The notes: a model not told the origin generated them from the letters alone. DNA of 64,000 nucleotides from Arthrobacter sp. OV608 (GCA_900110595.1 FOEZ01000006.1:186001-250000), one strand, 5' to 3'; shown: positions 18,332-27,477, counted from the stretch's first letter. Translations and numbers: made by a program.

Positions 18332-19420
18332 TCAGGCCCGCGCCTGGGCCTTGACGGACGTCCGTTCCACGGCGGGGCAGTGCATCTTCGCCACCCCGTC
18401 GGCCGCCATCTCTGGTGCCCCCTCGAGCTCCAGCAGCATCCGCACCCCCGCCGCGCCCAGTTCATAATGGGGCAGCGAAACCGTGGACAGCGGGGGCCTA
18501 AGATGCGCGGCGATGACTTCCTGGTTGTCGAAACCCACCACGGCGATGTCGTCTGGGATGGACAAGCCGCGTTCCCGCAGGCCGTCGTAGAGGCCCATGG
18601 CCATCCGGTCGTTGTAGCAGTACACCGCCGTGACGTCGCGCTGGAGGAGCGCCCCGGTGGCCCCGTATCCGCCTTCCTGGTCCGGATAGGCTTCCATCAC
18701 CAGTTCGGGGTCGAACGCAACGCCCGCTTCCTCAAGTGCCTCGCGGTACCCCTGGAGCCGGCCGTCCTTGGCCGGGGCGGGAATGGTGGCGTTGATGAAG
18801 GCAATCCGGCGGTGGCCGTGCCGCAGCAGGATCTCCGTGGCCGAGCGCCCGCCCTGGACTTCATCCGGGACCACGGCGCGGGCACCGGGCTCATGGGAAA
18901 AGCAGTTCACCAGGACGAAGTCCGCTTCCCGCAACGGTGCAGGAATGTCGGTCTGCCGGTGGAACCAGGTGGAGTAGAGAATGCCGCGCACTTTGTACTC
19001 AAGCATCATCTGGATGGCGTCCTGTTCCAGCTCGCCGTTGCCCTCGGTGTTGGCGATCAGGAGGGCGTAGCCGTGCTTCCAGGCCTCGTCCTGGGCACCA
19101 TGGATGATCTGGCCGGCAAAGGGGGTGGTGGCAACGCCGTCGGCCACCAGCCCGATGAACCGTGAGGTTCCGCTGACCAAGGTCTTGGCCATGGCGTTCG
19201 GCCGGTAGCCGAGGGTCCGGATGGCATCCTTGACGCGCTGCCGGGTCTCTTCGGCGATCCGGGCACTTTTTTTCTTGTTGACCACCAGTGAGACGGTGGC
19301 GGTGGAAACGCCGGCAGCTTCGGCGACCTCCCGCAGGGTGACAGGATGGGCGCGTTCGGGGGTCCGCCGGGAGCGGGCAGCAGGCGCCGCCTCCCCTGAA
19401 CTTTTCTCCATTGAACTCAT
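18332..19420 (-). CDS. LacI-family regulator of the levan locus
   Basis: A 362-residue repressor. The N-terminal helix-turn-helix reads VTLREVAEAAGVSTATVSLV with hinge RTLGYRPNAMAKTLVSG, followed by a periplasmic-binding-like domain (GLVADGVATTPFAGQII, CYNDRMAMGLYDGLRERG, VGFDNQEVIAAHLRPPLST). The start at 19420 is chosen for the GGAGGG ribosome site 5 bp upstream; an alternative ATG at 19462 overlaps the permease stop as ATGA. It is the last gene of the importer operon and probably binds the four 18-bp operators at 24183-24357, responding to a fructan breakdown product. Confidence 0.88.
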   Translation of the reverse strand: MSSMEKSSGEAAPAARSRRTPERAHPVTLREVAEAAGVSTATVSLVVNKKKSARIAEETRQRVKDAIRTLGYRPNAMAKTLVSGTSRFIGLVADGVATTPFAGQIIHGAQDEAWKHGYALLIANTEGNGELEQDAIQMMLEYKVRGILYSTWFHRQTDIPAPLREADFVLVNCFSHEPGARAVVPDEVQGGRSATEILLRHGHRRIAFINATIPAPAKDGRLQGYREALEEAGVAFDPELVMEAYPDQEGGYGATGALLQRDVTAVYCYNDRMAMGLYDGLRERGLSIPDDIAVVGFDNQEVIAAHLRPPLSTVSLPHYELGAAGVRMLLELEGAPEMAADGVAKMHCPAVERTSVKAQARA

Positions 19421-19458
19421 CTGCCCTCCGTCAGGAGTATATCCATCCGTTGGCGCGC

Positions 19459-20361
19459 TCATCCCTTCGTCGCCCCGCTCTCCAGCCCCTGGATCATGGC
19501 CTTGTTGAGCACCAGGAACACCAGCAGCAGCGGGGTGATGGTGACGCACACAGCCGCGAACGTTGCCGTCCAGTCCACCTTGCCCATGGCGCCGATGTAG
19601 TTCTGCAGGCCCAGCGGGATGGTCTTCAGGTCCTCGGACAGCACAAAGGTATTGGCGAAGATGAAGTCGTTCCAGATGAAGATGCTGTTGACCAGCACCA
19701 CCGTCACCACCGTGTTCAGGGACAGCGGCAGCGTGATCAGCCCGAAAATCCGGTAGGGGCCGGCGCCGTCCAGGGAAGCTGCCTCGTAGGTTTCGCGGGG
19801 AATGTATTCAAAGAACGACGAGAACAGGTACACGGACATCGGCAGCGAGAAGCCGGCCAGCGGGATGATCATCGACTGGTACGTGTCCAGCAGATTCACC
19901 GCCGAGTAGTCGATGAACAGCGGGACCAGGGCGATCTGAACCGGGACGATGATGCCGATCAGGAACAGCCCGCGCACCAGTTTGCTGAGCCGGAACCCCA
20001 GCACCTGGATGGCGTACGCGGCCATCATGCCGAACAGGACGATCAGGATGTTGGCGCCCATGGTGACGATGAAGCTGTTGAGGATGTTCCGGCCAAGGTC
20101 CCCGGTTTCGAAGGCCCTGGCGTAGTTTTCCCATGTGAGGGAGCTGGGGAGGGCAAAGGGATCGCCGGTGGCAAAGTCGTGTTCCGTGCGCAGGCTGGTC
20201 AGGAACAGCCACGCGAGCGGGTAGACCTGGACAATCACAATCAGCATGATCAGCACGCGGGAGAGCGTCCGGAACAGGTTGGGCTTACGACGGCGGCGGG
20301 AGACTGCCGGGCGCGGCGGAACCACTGCGGGTGGGCTGGCTGGGGGTGCCTGGATGGTCAT
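19459..20361 (-). CDS. carbohydrate ABC transporter permease, MalG type (levan locus)
   Basis: A 300-residue CUT1 permease with a proline-rich basic N-terminus and six spans. The EAA loop reads YEAASLDGAGPYRIFG. The ATG at 20361 overlaps the stop of the MalF-type gene (ATGA); an in-frame ATG further up at 20415 lies inside that gene. It works with the 20358-21254 permease and the 21340-22674 binding protein. No ATPase gene is nearby. Confidence 0.9.
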   Translation of the reverse strand: MTIQAPPASPPAVVPPRPAVSRRRRKPNLFRTLSRVLIMLIVIVQVYPLAWLFLTSLRTEHDFATGDPFALPSSLTWENYARAFETGDLGRNILNSFIVTMGANILIVLFGMMAAYAIQVLGFRLSKLVRGLFLIGIIVPVQIALVPLFIDYSAVNLLDTYQSMIIPLAGFSLPMSVYLFSSFFEYIPRETYEAASLDGAGPYRIFGLITLPLSLNTVVTVVLVNSIFIWNDFIFANTFVLSEDLKTIPLGLQNYIGAMGKVDWTATFAAVCVTITPLLLVFLVLNKAMIQGLESGATKG

Positions 20362-21254
20362 GACTCTGCCTTCCGCTTGAGCAGGAACAGGATGAGGCCG
20401 ACGGCGACGAGGCACTCAACGACGATGAAGACGGAGATAGTGCTGGCGTAGCCGAAGTCCGTGCTGGTGAATGCGGTCTTGTACATGTAGGTGGTCAGCA
20501 GTTCGGAAGATTGTCCCGGCCCGCCGTTGGTCATCAGGTAGGGAATGTCGAAGCCGCGGAGGCCGTAGGTGGTGGCCATGATGGTGGTGGTGATCCAGAC
20601 CGGCCGGATGTATGGGAAGCGGATTTTGGTGAACAGGGTCCAGCGGGAAGCGCCGTCAAGGACTGCGGCTTCCTCCAGTTCCTTGGGCACGGCAATCAGG
20701 GCTGCGTAAATGATGAGCATGTACAGCCCGGTGAAGCGCCAGCCTTCCGGGGCCGAGACTGCTGCGAGCACGGTGTTGACGTCCGAGAGCCAGGGCCGCT
20801 CCAGGCTGCCCAGCCCGATCCAGTGCAGCAGCTGGTTAAGCAGGCCCACCGGGTCGATGGAGTAGATCCTGACGAACAGGAAGGCGATGGCCACGGTGGA
20901 GATGATCGCGGGCAGCAGATAGAGGGTCTTGATGAGCTCGCGTCCCCGGCGGAGGGAGGTGAGCAGGCTGGCCACCAGCAGGGCGCCGCCCAGCTGCAGG
21001 ACCAGGCAGATGGCCAGGTAGAGGAGGGCGTTCAGGAACGCGCGCCAGAAGATGTCGTCGGCAACGAACATCCGGACATAGTTGTCCAGCCCCACGAATT
21101 CCATGTCGCTGATTCCGTTCCAGGAGAAAAAGCTGAGGAACAGCGACTGCAGGATCGGGAAAAGTACCGCTGCGCCGTAGAGCAGCAGGGGCGGGAGCAG
21201 GAAGACCAGGACAGAGGTCCGTGACCTGTTGGGAAGCATCCTGTTGGGTTGCAT
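20358..21254 (-). CDS. sugar ABC transporter permease, MalF type (levan locus)
   Basis: A 298-residue CUT1 permease with basic N-terminus MQPNRMLPNRSRTSV, six spans and the EAA loop EEAAVLDGASRWTLF. The start at 21254 is preceded by GAAAGG; the frame stays open far upstream into the binding-protein gene but that part is not protein-like. Second gene of the import machinery for a fructan-derived sugar. Confidence 0.9.
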   Translation of the reverse strand: MQPNRMLPNRSRTSVLVFLLPPLLLYGAAVLFPILQSLFLSFFSWNGISDMEFVGLDNYVRMFVADDIFWRAFLNALLYLAICLVLQLGGALLVASLLTSLRRGRELIKTLYLLPAIISTVAIAFLFVRIYSIDPVGLLNQLLHWIGLGSLERPWLSDVNTVLAAVSAPEGWRFTGLYMLIIYAALIAVPKELEEAAVLDGASRWTLFTKIRFPYIRPVWITTTIMATTYGLRGFDIPYLMTNGGPGQSSELLTTYMYKTAFTSTDFGYASTISVFIVVECLVAVGLILFLLKRKAES

Positions 21255-21339
21255 GTCGAGCCTTTCGGGCGGGGGACCGGGAGGGTCCCCCGCCGCAGTG
21301 GTTACTGGAAGAAGCAGTGCCTGTTTGCAGAAGCAGTGC

Positions 21340-22674
21340 CTACTTGAAGAACTTCGGTGCGTTCTGCTTGACGGTGTTGTCCATGGTCTCCGTGAACTGC
21401 CCGGGCGTGATGTTGCCCTGCACCAGCAGGACGAGCTCCTGCTGCAGCCGGCCGTTCGTGGTGGGGTCGAGCTGGGTATCCCACGGCATGGCCTGCTTCG
21501 AGCCCAAGTCCTTGGCCTGGTCCAGTGCCTTGCGGTAAAGCGGAGTGGCGTTGGCCGGGACAGTGGTTTCCACCGTGGTGGTGGGGGAGAGCGCGCCAGT
21601 GGCCGCATATTCCGCGGGGTACTTCTGCAGCGCGAACTTCAGGAAGTCACTCACGAGCGGATCGTAGGTCTTGGAATTGACGGCCATGCCAATGCCCGAC
21701 GGCGAGACGAACTCGTTTGCCGACGTCGCCGATCCCGCCGTGGTGGGCAGGGTGAAGAAGTCGATATCGTCGCGGACGGCCGGGTTCAATTTGTCGGTGG
21801 CCAGGCTGGGCAGTTCCCATGTTCCGATGTTGTACATTGCGGCCTGGCCGGAGGTGAACTGGTTCTGCGCGTCGGAGTAGCCCTGGGCGGAGAAGCCTTC
21901 CTGGAAGCACTTTGCCTTGCCCAGCTCTGCCATCCAGTTCACCGTCTTCTGCCCGGCGGCATCGGCGAACTTTGCTTCGCCCTTCTTCAGCTTCTGGACA
22001 AAGTCCGGCCCGGCTTCCCGGAACGGCTGGTAGGCGACGTAGCGCTCCAGCGGCCACTGGTCCTGGCCGTCGATGGCGATGGGGGTAATCCCGGCGTTGC
22101 GGAGGGAGGTGCACATGGCGGGGATGTCGTCCAGCGACTTCGGGACGGCTACCCCTGCCTTCTCCAGGAGGGCCTTGTTGTACCAGATGAATTCCAGTTC
22201 GAACTGGAACGGAATCATAAAGAGGGACCCGTCATCGAACCGCTGGTAGTCCAGTGCACCGGGGCGGTAGTCGTCGTAGAGGTCCAGGGTTTTCAGCAGC
22301 TTGTCGGCGTCCACCATCTTGCCCTGCTTGGCCAGCTGCTGCGCGAAAGGTGTGGCGTCGGTATCGAACAACTCGGGCAGCTTGTTGGCGGCGGCCAGGG
22401 TCTCGAGCTTCTGGATATAGGACGGCCGGTCGGGGGTGGTGATGAGGTTCAGCTTGAAGCCCGGGTGGTCCTTGGCATAGTCATCGGCAAGCTTGGTCAT
22501 GATGTTGATGACGGCGCCGTCGGCCGGGCGGGACAGCAGCCACGAGATTTCGCGGGGTTTGACCTCGCCCGCCGGACTGACATTCGAGGGATCGGTGGAA
22601 CTGCCGCCGCCACAGGCGGTCAGGGCGAGGACGGTGACAGCTGCAGCGGCGGCTGCGCGGAGCAAGTTTTTCAT
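21340..22674 (-). CDS. sugar-binding lipoprotein of the levan locus
   Basis: A 444-residue family 1 solute-binding protein. The signal peptide MKNLLRAAAAAAVTVLALTAC has lipobox LTAC, with Cys at residue 21. Mature motifs are SWLLSRPADGAVINI, FIWYNKALLEKAGVAVP and FTSGQAAMYNIGTWE. AAGGAAG precedes the ATG at 22674. It lies between the GH32 gene and the permeases; by context it captures levan fragments or difructose anhydride outside the cell. Confidence 0.9.
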   Translation of the reverse strand: MKNLLRAAAAAAVTVLALTACGGGSSTDPSNVSPAGEVKPREISWLLSRPADGAVINIMTKLADDYAKDHPGFKLNLITTPDRPSYIQKLETLAAANKLPELFDTDATPFAQQLAKQGKMVDADKLLKTLDLYDDYRPGALDYQRFDDGSLFMIPFQFELEFIWYNKALLEKAGVAVPKSLDDIPAMCTSLRNAGITPIAIDGQDQWPLERYVAYQPFREAGPDFVQKLKKGEAKFADAAGQKTVNWMAELGKAKCFQEGFSAQGYSDAQNQFTSGQAAMYNIGTWELPSLATDKLNPAVRDDIDFFTLPTTAGSATSANEFVSPSGIGMAVNSKTYDPLVSDFLKFALQKYPAEYAATGALSPTTTVETTVPANATPLYRKALDQAKDLGSKQAMPWDTQLDPTTNGRLQQELVLLVQGNITPGQFTETMDNTVKQNAPKFFK

Positions 22675-22726
22675 GGCGGCAATCTTCCTTGATTGGAACG
22701 GAGGGGTTGTGGGGAGAGGCAGGGAT

Positions 22727-24163
22727 TCAGTTGTTGGTGCGCTTACGTACTTCAAAATCGGTGACCGTGGCCGAGCCTTCGCCGGCGAACACGCCTATCC
22801 GCCCGGACGGAAGGTTGTAGATCCTGGTGCTGAGGGCGACCTGCCGGTCTACCACGGCGACGCACAGGTCCCCCTCGACGACGATTTCCAGGGTGTGTTG
22901 TCCCGGGCTGAGGTCGCACGGGCGTTCGAGTTCGATTTCGAACGGGACATCGCCCGAGACGTGCCACTGGGCGTCGCCGGTGCTGGCGCGGGGCCACCGG
23001 TCGAAGACCAGCCGTCCGCGTTTCGGCTCCAGGCGCAGGATGTAGGAGTGGTCGCCGTCCGGGCTGGCGCGAAGCAGCATTCCGCATTCTGTGGTGCCCG
23101 GTTCGATGTCCAGCACTGCCTTGGCGTAGAACTGGCCGGGGAGGTCCTCGTTGGAGATGGCGGCGGTGTAGCCGTCCCGTACATGGAGCCGCATCGGGAG
23201 CTCACGGTTGAATGTCAGCGGCACCTCGTCCCAGAAGCTGTCCACCAGTTCGTCAGCGAAGCCGAAGCCCAGGGTCCCGTCGGAGTTCTGCCGGGCCTCC
23301 AAAACTGCCATGGTGCCCGCCCACTGCCAGGCGCCGTCGTCGGAATTTCCTTCTTTGCTGGCGATCCAGCCGAAGAAGAACCGTCGGCCGTCCCGTTCCG
23401 CGGACTTTGAAGCGTAGAACGCACGCCCGTCGATGGAGTCCTGGGCCGGTACCGTCCAGGGCCCGTCGGGGCTCTTGGCCATGCGGTACCTGGTGGTGAA
23501 GTTATCCGAGAACTCTGAGTACACCATGTACCACCAGCCGCCCCAGGAGAACACGTCCGGGCATTCGTGGGTGATGTAGCGGCGGGGGTCCCAGAAAGGC
23601 TCGGTGTACTCCCAGGTCATCAGGTCGCTGGAGACGCACTGGGCGATAACGCCGCGGCGCCGCTCGGGCCCCGCGGCGTGCCGGGCGGCGATCAGCATCC
23701 GCCACCGGCCGGCAGCCTCGTCCCGGAAAACGAAGGGATCCCGCCAGTCGCCGGACTCGTAGCCGGCCGGGGCGCCGAAGGTGAGCTCCGGGTGCTTCAC
23801 CCAGGTGCGCATGCCGTCTGTGCTCGTGGCGTGCATCACCAGCTGCAAGGGCAACCCGTCCGGTCCCAGGTTGTTCGGATTGTGCCCGGTATAGAACAGG
23901 TGGTGGACGCCTGCTTCGTCCGCCACGATGCTGCCCGTGTAAGCGTTGAAGTCCAGGTCCGCGTCCGTCCCGTGCGGGAGGGACACTCCGTGGTCCTGGA
24001 ACTGGATCAGGTCCTTGGTGGTCACGAGGTTCCAGGAAGTTCCCGGTTTTGGTTCGGAACGGACTTCGTGGAGGTAGAAGAGCCAGAACTCACCGTCGTG
24101 CTGGAAAGGGATGAGGTCTCCCACCCAGGCGTCTGCGGGCTGGAAGAAGATCGGGTGATTCAT
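22727..24163 (-). CDS. intracellular GH32-family fructosidase
   Basis: A 478-residue glycoside hydrolase with the three GH32 acidic residues in place: nucleophile Asp16 in WVGDLIPF, the RDP transition-state Asp near residue 142 (WRDPFVF), and the acid/base Glu near residue 200 (HECPDVF). A five-bladed propeller region is followed by a C-terminal beta-sandwich (SGRIGVFAGEGSATVTDFEV). No signal peptide is present, so it acts on an imported substrate. The first gene of the importer operon, divergent from a levan fructotransferase-like gene; hydrolysis of difructose anhydride or levan oligosaccharides is inferred. The ribosome site is weak. Confidence 0.85.
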   Translation of the reverse strand: MNHPIFFQPADAWVGDLIPFQHDGEFWLFYLHEVRSEPKPGTSWNLVTTKDLIQFQDHGVSLPHGTDADLDFNAYTGSIVADEAGVHHLFYTGHNPNNLGPDGLPLQLVMHATSTDGMRTWVKHPELTFGAPAGYESGDWRDPFVFRDEAAGRWRMLIAARHAAGPERRRGVIAQCVSSDLMTWEYTEPFWDPRRYITHECPDVFSWGGWWYMVYSEFSDNFTTRYRMAKSPDGPWTVPAQDSIDGRAFYASKSAERDGRRFFFGWIASKEGNSDDGAWQWAGTMAVLEARQNSDGTLGFGFADELVDSFWDEVPLTFNRELPMRLHVRDGYTAAISNEDLPGQFYAKAVLDIEPGTTECGMLLRASPDGDHSYILRLEPKRGRLVFDRWPRASTGDAQWHVSGDVPFEIELERPCDLSPGQHTLEIVVEGDLCVAVVDRQVALSTRIYNLPSGRIGVFAGEGSATVTDFEVRKRTNN

Positions 24164-24182
24164 CGGCGTTGATGTCCATTTC

Positions 24183-24200
24183 TGCTAAAGCGTTTGATCA
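24183..24200. promoter_or_regulatory. LacI-type operator 1
   Basis: TGCTAAAGCGTTTGATCA, 20 bp before the intracellular GH32 gene. It agrees with operator 2 (read on the other strand) at 16 of 18 positions. Confidence 0.7.
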
Positions 24201-24227
24201 CCTCGAAGATAGCGCTGATTGGGTCCA

Positions 24228-24245
24228 TGATCAAGCGTTTTAGCA
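24228..24245. promoter_or_regulatory. LacI-type operator 2
   Basis: TGATCAAGCGTTTTAGCA, in the middle of the divergent promoter region, inverted relative to operator 1. Its centre is 45 bp from that of operator 1. Confidence 0.7.
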
Positions 24246-24294
24246 AAGTTAAATCCGCCAGCTGTGGAAGTGGCGAGCAGTAGTTGGTGTTTTT

Positions 24295-24312
24295 TGCCTA
24301 AACGCTTGACCA
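24295..24312. promoter_or_regulatory. LacI-type operator 3
   Basis: TGCCTAAACGCTTGACCA, agreeing with the reverse of operator 2 at about 15 of 18 positions; it sits on the levan fructotransferase side of the region. Confidence 0.6.
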
Positions 24313-24339
24313 AGCGGCCACCGCGGCGGTAGCTTCTCC

Positions 24340-24357
24340 TGCTAAAGCGCTTTATCA
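24340..24357. promoter_or_regulatory. LacI-type operator 4
   Basis: TGCTAAAGCGCTTTATCA, 45 bp downstream of operator 3 and 70 bp before the secreted enzyme gene. The 45-bp spacing equals that between operators 1 and 2, so the two pairs mirror each other. Confidence 0.7.
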
Positions 24358-24427
24358 AAACGGCCCTGACGCCAACGAAGGTGCACCGCCGGGCGCCGGG
24401 CAGAGCCGCCCCCACGAGAGGAAGTCG

Positions 24428-25993
24428 ATGATGACCCATGCCATTTCCCGCCGCCATATCCTGCAGGGCACAGGAGCAGGCGCCCTCGCCCTGTTCGCCG
24501 GCAGCGCACTGACTGCCACGCCCGCCCAGGCCCTCGCCCCGGGGTCGCTGCGGGCCGTCTTCCATATGACGCCGCCGTCCGGCTGGCTTTGTGATCCGCA
24601 GCGCCCGGTCCACCTGGACGGCGCGTACCACCTCTACTACCTGCACTCCACGCAGAACAACGGCCAGGGCGGCTGGGACCACGCCACCACCACCGACGCC
24701 GTGTCCTTCGCCCACCATGGAGTGGCGCTGCCGCTTCAGCCGGACTTCCCCGTGTGGTCGGGCTCAGCCGTTGTGGACACTGCGAATACTGCGGTGTTCG
24801 GGGCCGGTGCCATTGTTGTGCTGGCCACGCAGCCCACGGGCGGCATCCGTAAGTACCAGGAGCAATACCTCTACTGGTCAACTGACGGCGGCTACACCTT
24901 CACCGCACTGCCCGATCCGGTGATCTTCAACAGCGACGGACGGACCGCCACCACGCAGGCGGAGATCGAGAATGCGGAGTGGTTCCGCGACCCGAAGATC
25001 CACTGGGATGCGGCGCGCACTGAATGGGTGTGCGTCATTGGCCGCGCCCGGTACGCGGCCTTCTATACGTCCACAAACCTGCGCAACTGGCAGCTCAAGC
25101 GCAACTTCGATTTCCCGGACCACGCCCTGGGCGGGATCGAGTGCCCGGACCTGTTCGAGATGACTGCCAATGACGGCACCCGGCACTGGGTGCTCGGCGC
25201 CAGCATGGACGCCTACAGCATCGGGCTGCCCATGACCTACGCCTATTGGACCGGAAGGTGGGACGGGGAGCAGTTCCTCGCGGACGACGTCAGCAACCCG
25301 CAATGGCTCGACTGGGGCTGGGACTGGTACGGCGCCGTCACATGGCCCGTGGCGGAGGCGCCTGATACGCGGCGGTACGCGATCGGCTGGATGAACAACT
25401 GGAAGTACGCCGCCCGTGATGTTCCCACGGATGCCACCGACGGGTACAACGGCCAGAACTCGATCGTCCGCGAGCTGCGACTGGAACGCCAAGCAGGCGG
25501 CTGGTACGCGCTGCTCAGCAGCCCGGTCACGGCGCTGGCACAGTACGTTACGTCCACCACCACCCTTCCGGACCGCACGGTGAACGGAAGCGCAGTGTTG
25601 CCGTGGAGCGGCCGGGCCTATGAGCTGGAACTGGACATCTCCTGGGAGGCGGCCGCGAACGTCGGGGTTTCGGTGGGCCGCTCAAGTGACGGTACGCGGC
25701 ATACGAACATCGGCAAATACGGCAGTGATCTGTACGTGGACCGGGCGCCGTCGGACCAGGCGGGTTTCCCCTTGGTCCCGTACACGCGGGCGGCGGCACC
25801 CATTGATCCCGCCGCACGCTCAGTACATTTGCGGATCTTCGTTGATACGCAGAGCGTCGAAGTGTTCGTCAATGCCGGCCACACGGTGCTCTCGCAACAG
25901 GTGCATTTTGCAGAGGGTGACACCGGGATTTCCCTGTACTCCGACGGCGGCCCCGCCACCTTCTCCGGCATCACCATCCGTTCCTTCGAATAG
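24428..25993 (+). CDS. secreted levan fructotransferase-like GH32 enzyme
   Basis: A 521-residue exported enzyme. Residues 7-13 (SRRHILQ) are a Tat motif and ATPAQA is the likely cleavage site. The mature part begins with SLRAVFHMTPPSGWLCDPQR, holding nucleophile Asp56; FRDPKI gives the second Asp (about residue 188) and GGIECPDLF the Glu (about residue 238). Length, Tat signal and motifs agree with Arthrobacter levan fructotransferase (DFA IV-forming, EC 4.2.2.16) as I recall it, in which WLCDPQR replaces the usual WMNDP of invertases. Plain levanase activity is the alternative. The strong ribosome site GAGGAAG precedes the ATG. Confidence 0.82.
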   Translation: MMTHAISRRHILQGTGAGALALFAGSALTATPAQALAPGSLRAVFHMTPPSGWLCDPQRPVHLDGAYHLYYLHSTQNNGQGGWDHATTTDAVSFAHHGVALPLQPDFPVWSGSAVVDTANTAVFGAGAIVVLATQPTGGIRKYQEQYLYWSTDGGYTFTALPDPVIFNSDGRTATTQAEIENAEWFRDPKIHWDAARTEWVCVIGRARYAAFYTSTNLRNWQLKRNFDFPDHALGGIECPDLFEMTANDGTRHWVLGASMDAYSIGLPMTYAYWTGRWDGEQFLADDVSNPQWLDWGWDWYGAVTWPVAEAPDTRRYAIGWMNNWKYAARDVPTDATDGYNGQNSIVRELRLERQAGGWYALLSSPVTALAQYVTSTTTLPDRTVNGSAVLPWSGRAYELELDISWEAAANVGVSVGRSSDGTRHTNIGKYGSDLYVDRAPSDQAGFPLVPYTRAAAPIDPAARSVHLRIFVDTQSVEVFVNAGHTVLSQQVHFAEGDTGISLYSDGGPATFSGITIRSFE

Positions 25994-26006
25994 CAGGCAA
26001 CGCGAA

Positions 26007-26040
26007 ACGGCGGCCCACACCCGAAGGTGAGGGCCGCCGT
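26007..26040. terminator. bidirectional terminator between convergent genes
   Basis: ACGGCGGCCC (26007-26016) pairs with GGGCCGCCGT (26031-26040), with an inner CACC/GGTG extension. It lies between the stop codons of the levan enzyme and hxlA. T-runs are short. Confidence 0.65.
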
Positions 26041-26071
26041 CGGGATTTCGACAAGCTCAATCACCGGGAAG

Positions 26072-26695
26072 CTAGATGATTGCGGCCTTCAGTTCCTTGG
26101 CAGCGACGGCGGGGTCGTCGGCGCTGTAGATGGAACCGCCGACGACGGCCACGTCAGCACCTGCACGCTGCACCGCCTCAATGGTGGAAAGGTTAACGCC
26201 GCCGGCTACGGAGAACGGGACGCGGGCCTCTTCGCCGGCGCTCAACAGCACGTCCAGGTTGTAGCCGGGCTTCGCCTGCTCATCCAGGCCGGCGTGGAAT
26301 TCGATGAACCTGGCACCCAGCGCACGGGCTTCCTTGGCCCGGGTGACCTTGTCCGCTACGCCAATCAGGTCCACCACAATCCCCTTGTTGTGGGCCCGGG
26401 CCGCCTTCACGGCCCCGGCGATGGTGGAATCGTCGGCGCTGCCCAGGACGGAGACCAGATCCGCGCCGGCGGCGAAGGCGATCTCTGCTTCGAGCTCGCC
26501 GGCATCCATGGTCTTCATGTCGGCGAACACAATCTTGTCCGGGTGGGCGGTCTTGACAGCGGTGACGGCGGACAACCCGGCGTTCTTCACCAGCGGCGTG
26601 CCCAGTTCAATGATGTCCACGTATTCGGCGACTTTGCCGGCAAGGTCGAGGGCGGCTTCGACAGTGAGGACGTCCATGGCTACTTGCAGTTTCAT
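26072..26695 (-). CDS. hxlA: 3-hexulose-6-phosphate synthase
   Basis: A 207-residue TIM-barrel aldolase of the OMP decarboxylase superfamily that condenses formaldehyde with ribulose 5-phosphate (EC 4.1.2.43), the first step of the RuMP pathway. Signatures are MKLQVAMDVLTVEAAL, the metal-binding FADMKTMDAGE and SVAGGVNLSTIE with VVGGSIYSADDP near the end. It follows hxlB after 57 bp, with GAAAGAG before the ATG. It fixes the formaldehyde released by betaine and sarcosine demethylation. Confidence 0.95.
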   Translation of the reverse strand: MKLQVAMDVLTVEAALDLAGKVAEYVDIIELGTPLVKNAGLSAVTAVKTAHPDKIVFADMKTMDAGELEAEIAFAAGADLVSVLGSADDSTIAGAVKAARAHNKGIVVDLIGVADKVTRAKEARALGARFIEFHAGLDEQAKPGYNLDVLLSAGEEARVPFSVAGGVNLSTIEAVQRAGADVAVVGGSIYSADDPAVAAKELKAAII

Positions 26696-26752
26696 GTTGT
26701 ATCTCTTTCGGTTGACGGGTTGTTGAGGAGGCTTGATGGGGGAGGGTGCAAC

Positions 26753-27361
26753 TCATTCGAGGTTCGCGTGGCGCTGCCAGAGGTCCTCCGGGGCGGCGGC
26801 GTCCTCGTCCCACAGGCTTTGGAATACGGCCTCGGTGGCGGCGAACAGCACCTGCTCGAAGAGGCTCCCGGAATACTGCCGGGTCACCGCCGAGCCGTGG
26901 TCCGCCTTCTGCGCCGCAGGAATCAGGACGACGGCGGCCGCGGCGTCCGCGAGCGGGGACCCTTTGGCAGTGGTGTAGGCGGCCACTCGGGCACCTTGGG
27001 CGACGGCGGTTTCCGCCGCCTTGACTACACCCGAGGTGGTGCCGGAACCGGAAGCTGCGAGCAGCAGGTCGCCGGCCCGGATGGCAGGTGCTGTGGTCTC
27101 GCCCACCACGTGCACGGTCAGTCCGAGGTGCATCAGCCGCATCGCCGCCATTTTCAGGACCAGGCCGCTGCGGCCGGCGCCGGTCACGAAGATCCTGTCG
27201 GCCAGCCTCAGCTCCGTCACCAGGGCGGCCACCTCTTCGGGATCGATCCGCTGGAGGACGGCGCTGATCTCGTCCAGGACCAAGGCGCGGTTCTGGTCAA
27301 AGGCGCGGGACGCGCCGGGGGTTGTATGGGCCGGGTCTGTTGCTGCTGCGATAGCGCTCAT
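26753..27361 (-). CDS. hxlB: 6-phospho-3-hexuloisomerase
   Basis: A 202-residue SIS-domain isomerase converting 3-hexulose 6-phosphate to fructose 6-phosphate (EC 5.3.1.27). The sugar-binding motifs are FVTGAGRSGLVLKMAAMRL and LLAASGSGTTSGVVKAAE; the C-terminus has HGSAVTRQYSGSLFEQVLF. A perfect AAGGAGG ribosome site precedes the ATG. First gene of the hxlB-hxlA operon; the palindrome at 27442-27459 lies 80 bp upstream. Confidence 0.95.
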   Translation of the reverse strand: MSAIAAATDPAHTTPGASRAFDQNRALVLDEISAVLQRIDPEEVAALVTELRLADRIFVTGAGRSGLVLKMAAMRLMHLGLTVHVVGETTAPAIRAGDLLLAASGSGTTSGVVKAAETAVAQGARVAAYTTAKGSPLADAAAAVVLIPAAQKADHGSAVTRQYSGSLFEQVLFAATEAVFQSLWDEDAAAPEDLWQRHANLE

Positions 27362-27441
27362 GCGTACCTCCTTGGACGTTGTGACCCTTCAATGCTCGCC
27401 CGTCCTGCGGGTGGGTCCAACGCCATGATCGGACGGTCCTC

Positions 27442-27459
27442 GCTACCCAAAGGGGTAGC
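27442..27459. promoter_or_regulatory. palindromic operator of the hxl/luxR divergent promoter
   Basis: GCTACCCAAAGGGGTAGC has 7-bp perfect arms around AAAG. Fifteen of the sixteen central positions (CTACCC-A/G-AAGGGGTAG) recur at 53297-53312 upstream of the mycothiol-dependent formaldehyde dehydrogenase gene. Its centre lies 39-40 bp before the LuxR GTG, which is probably the transcription start of that gene. That is an activator-like position. Confidence 0.7.
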
Positions 27460-27477
27460 TGTTTCGCGCTGCGCCCG

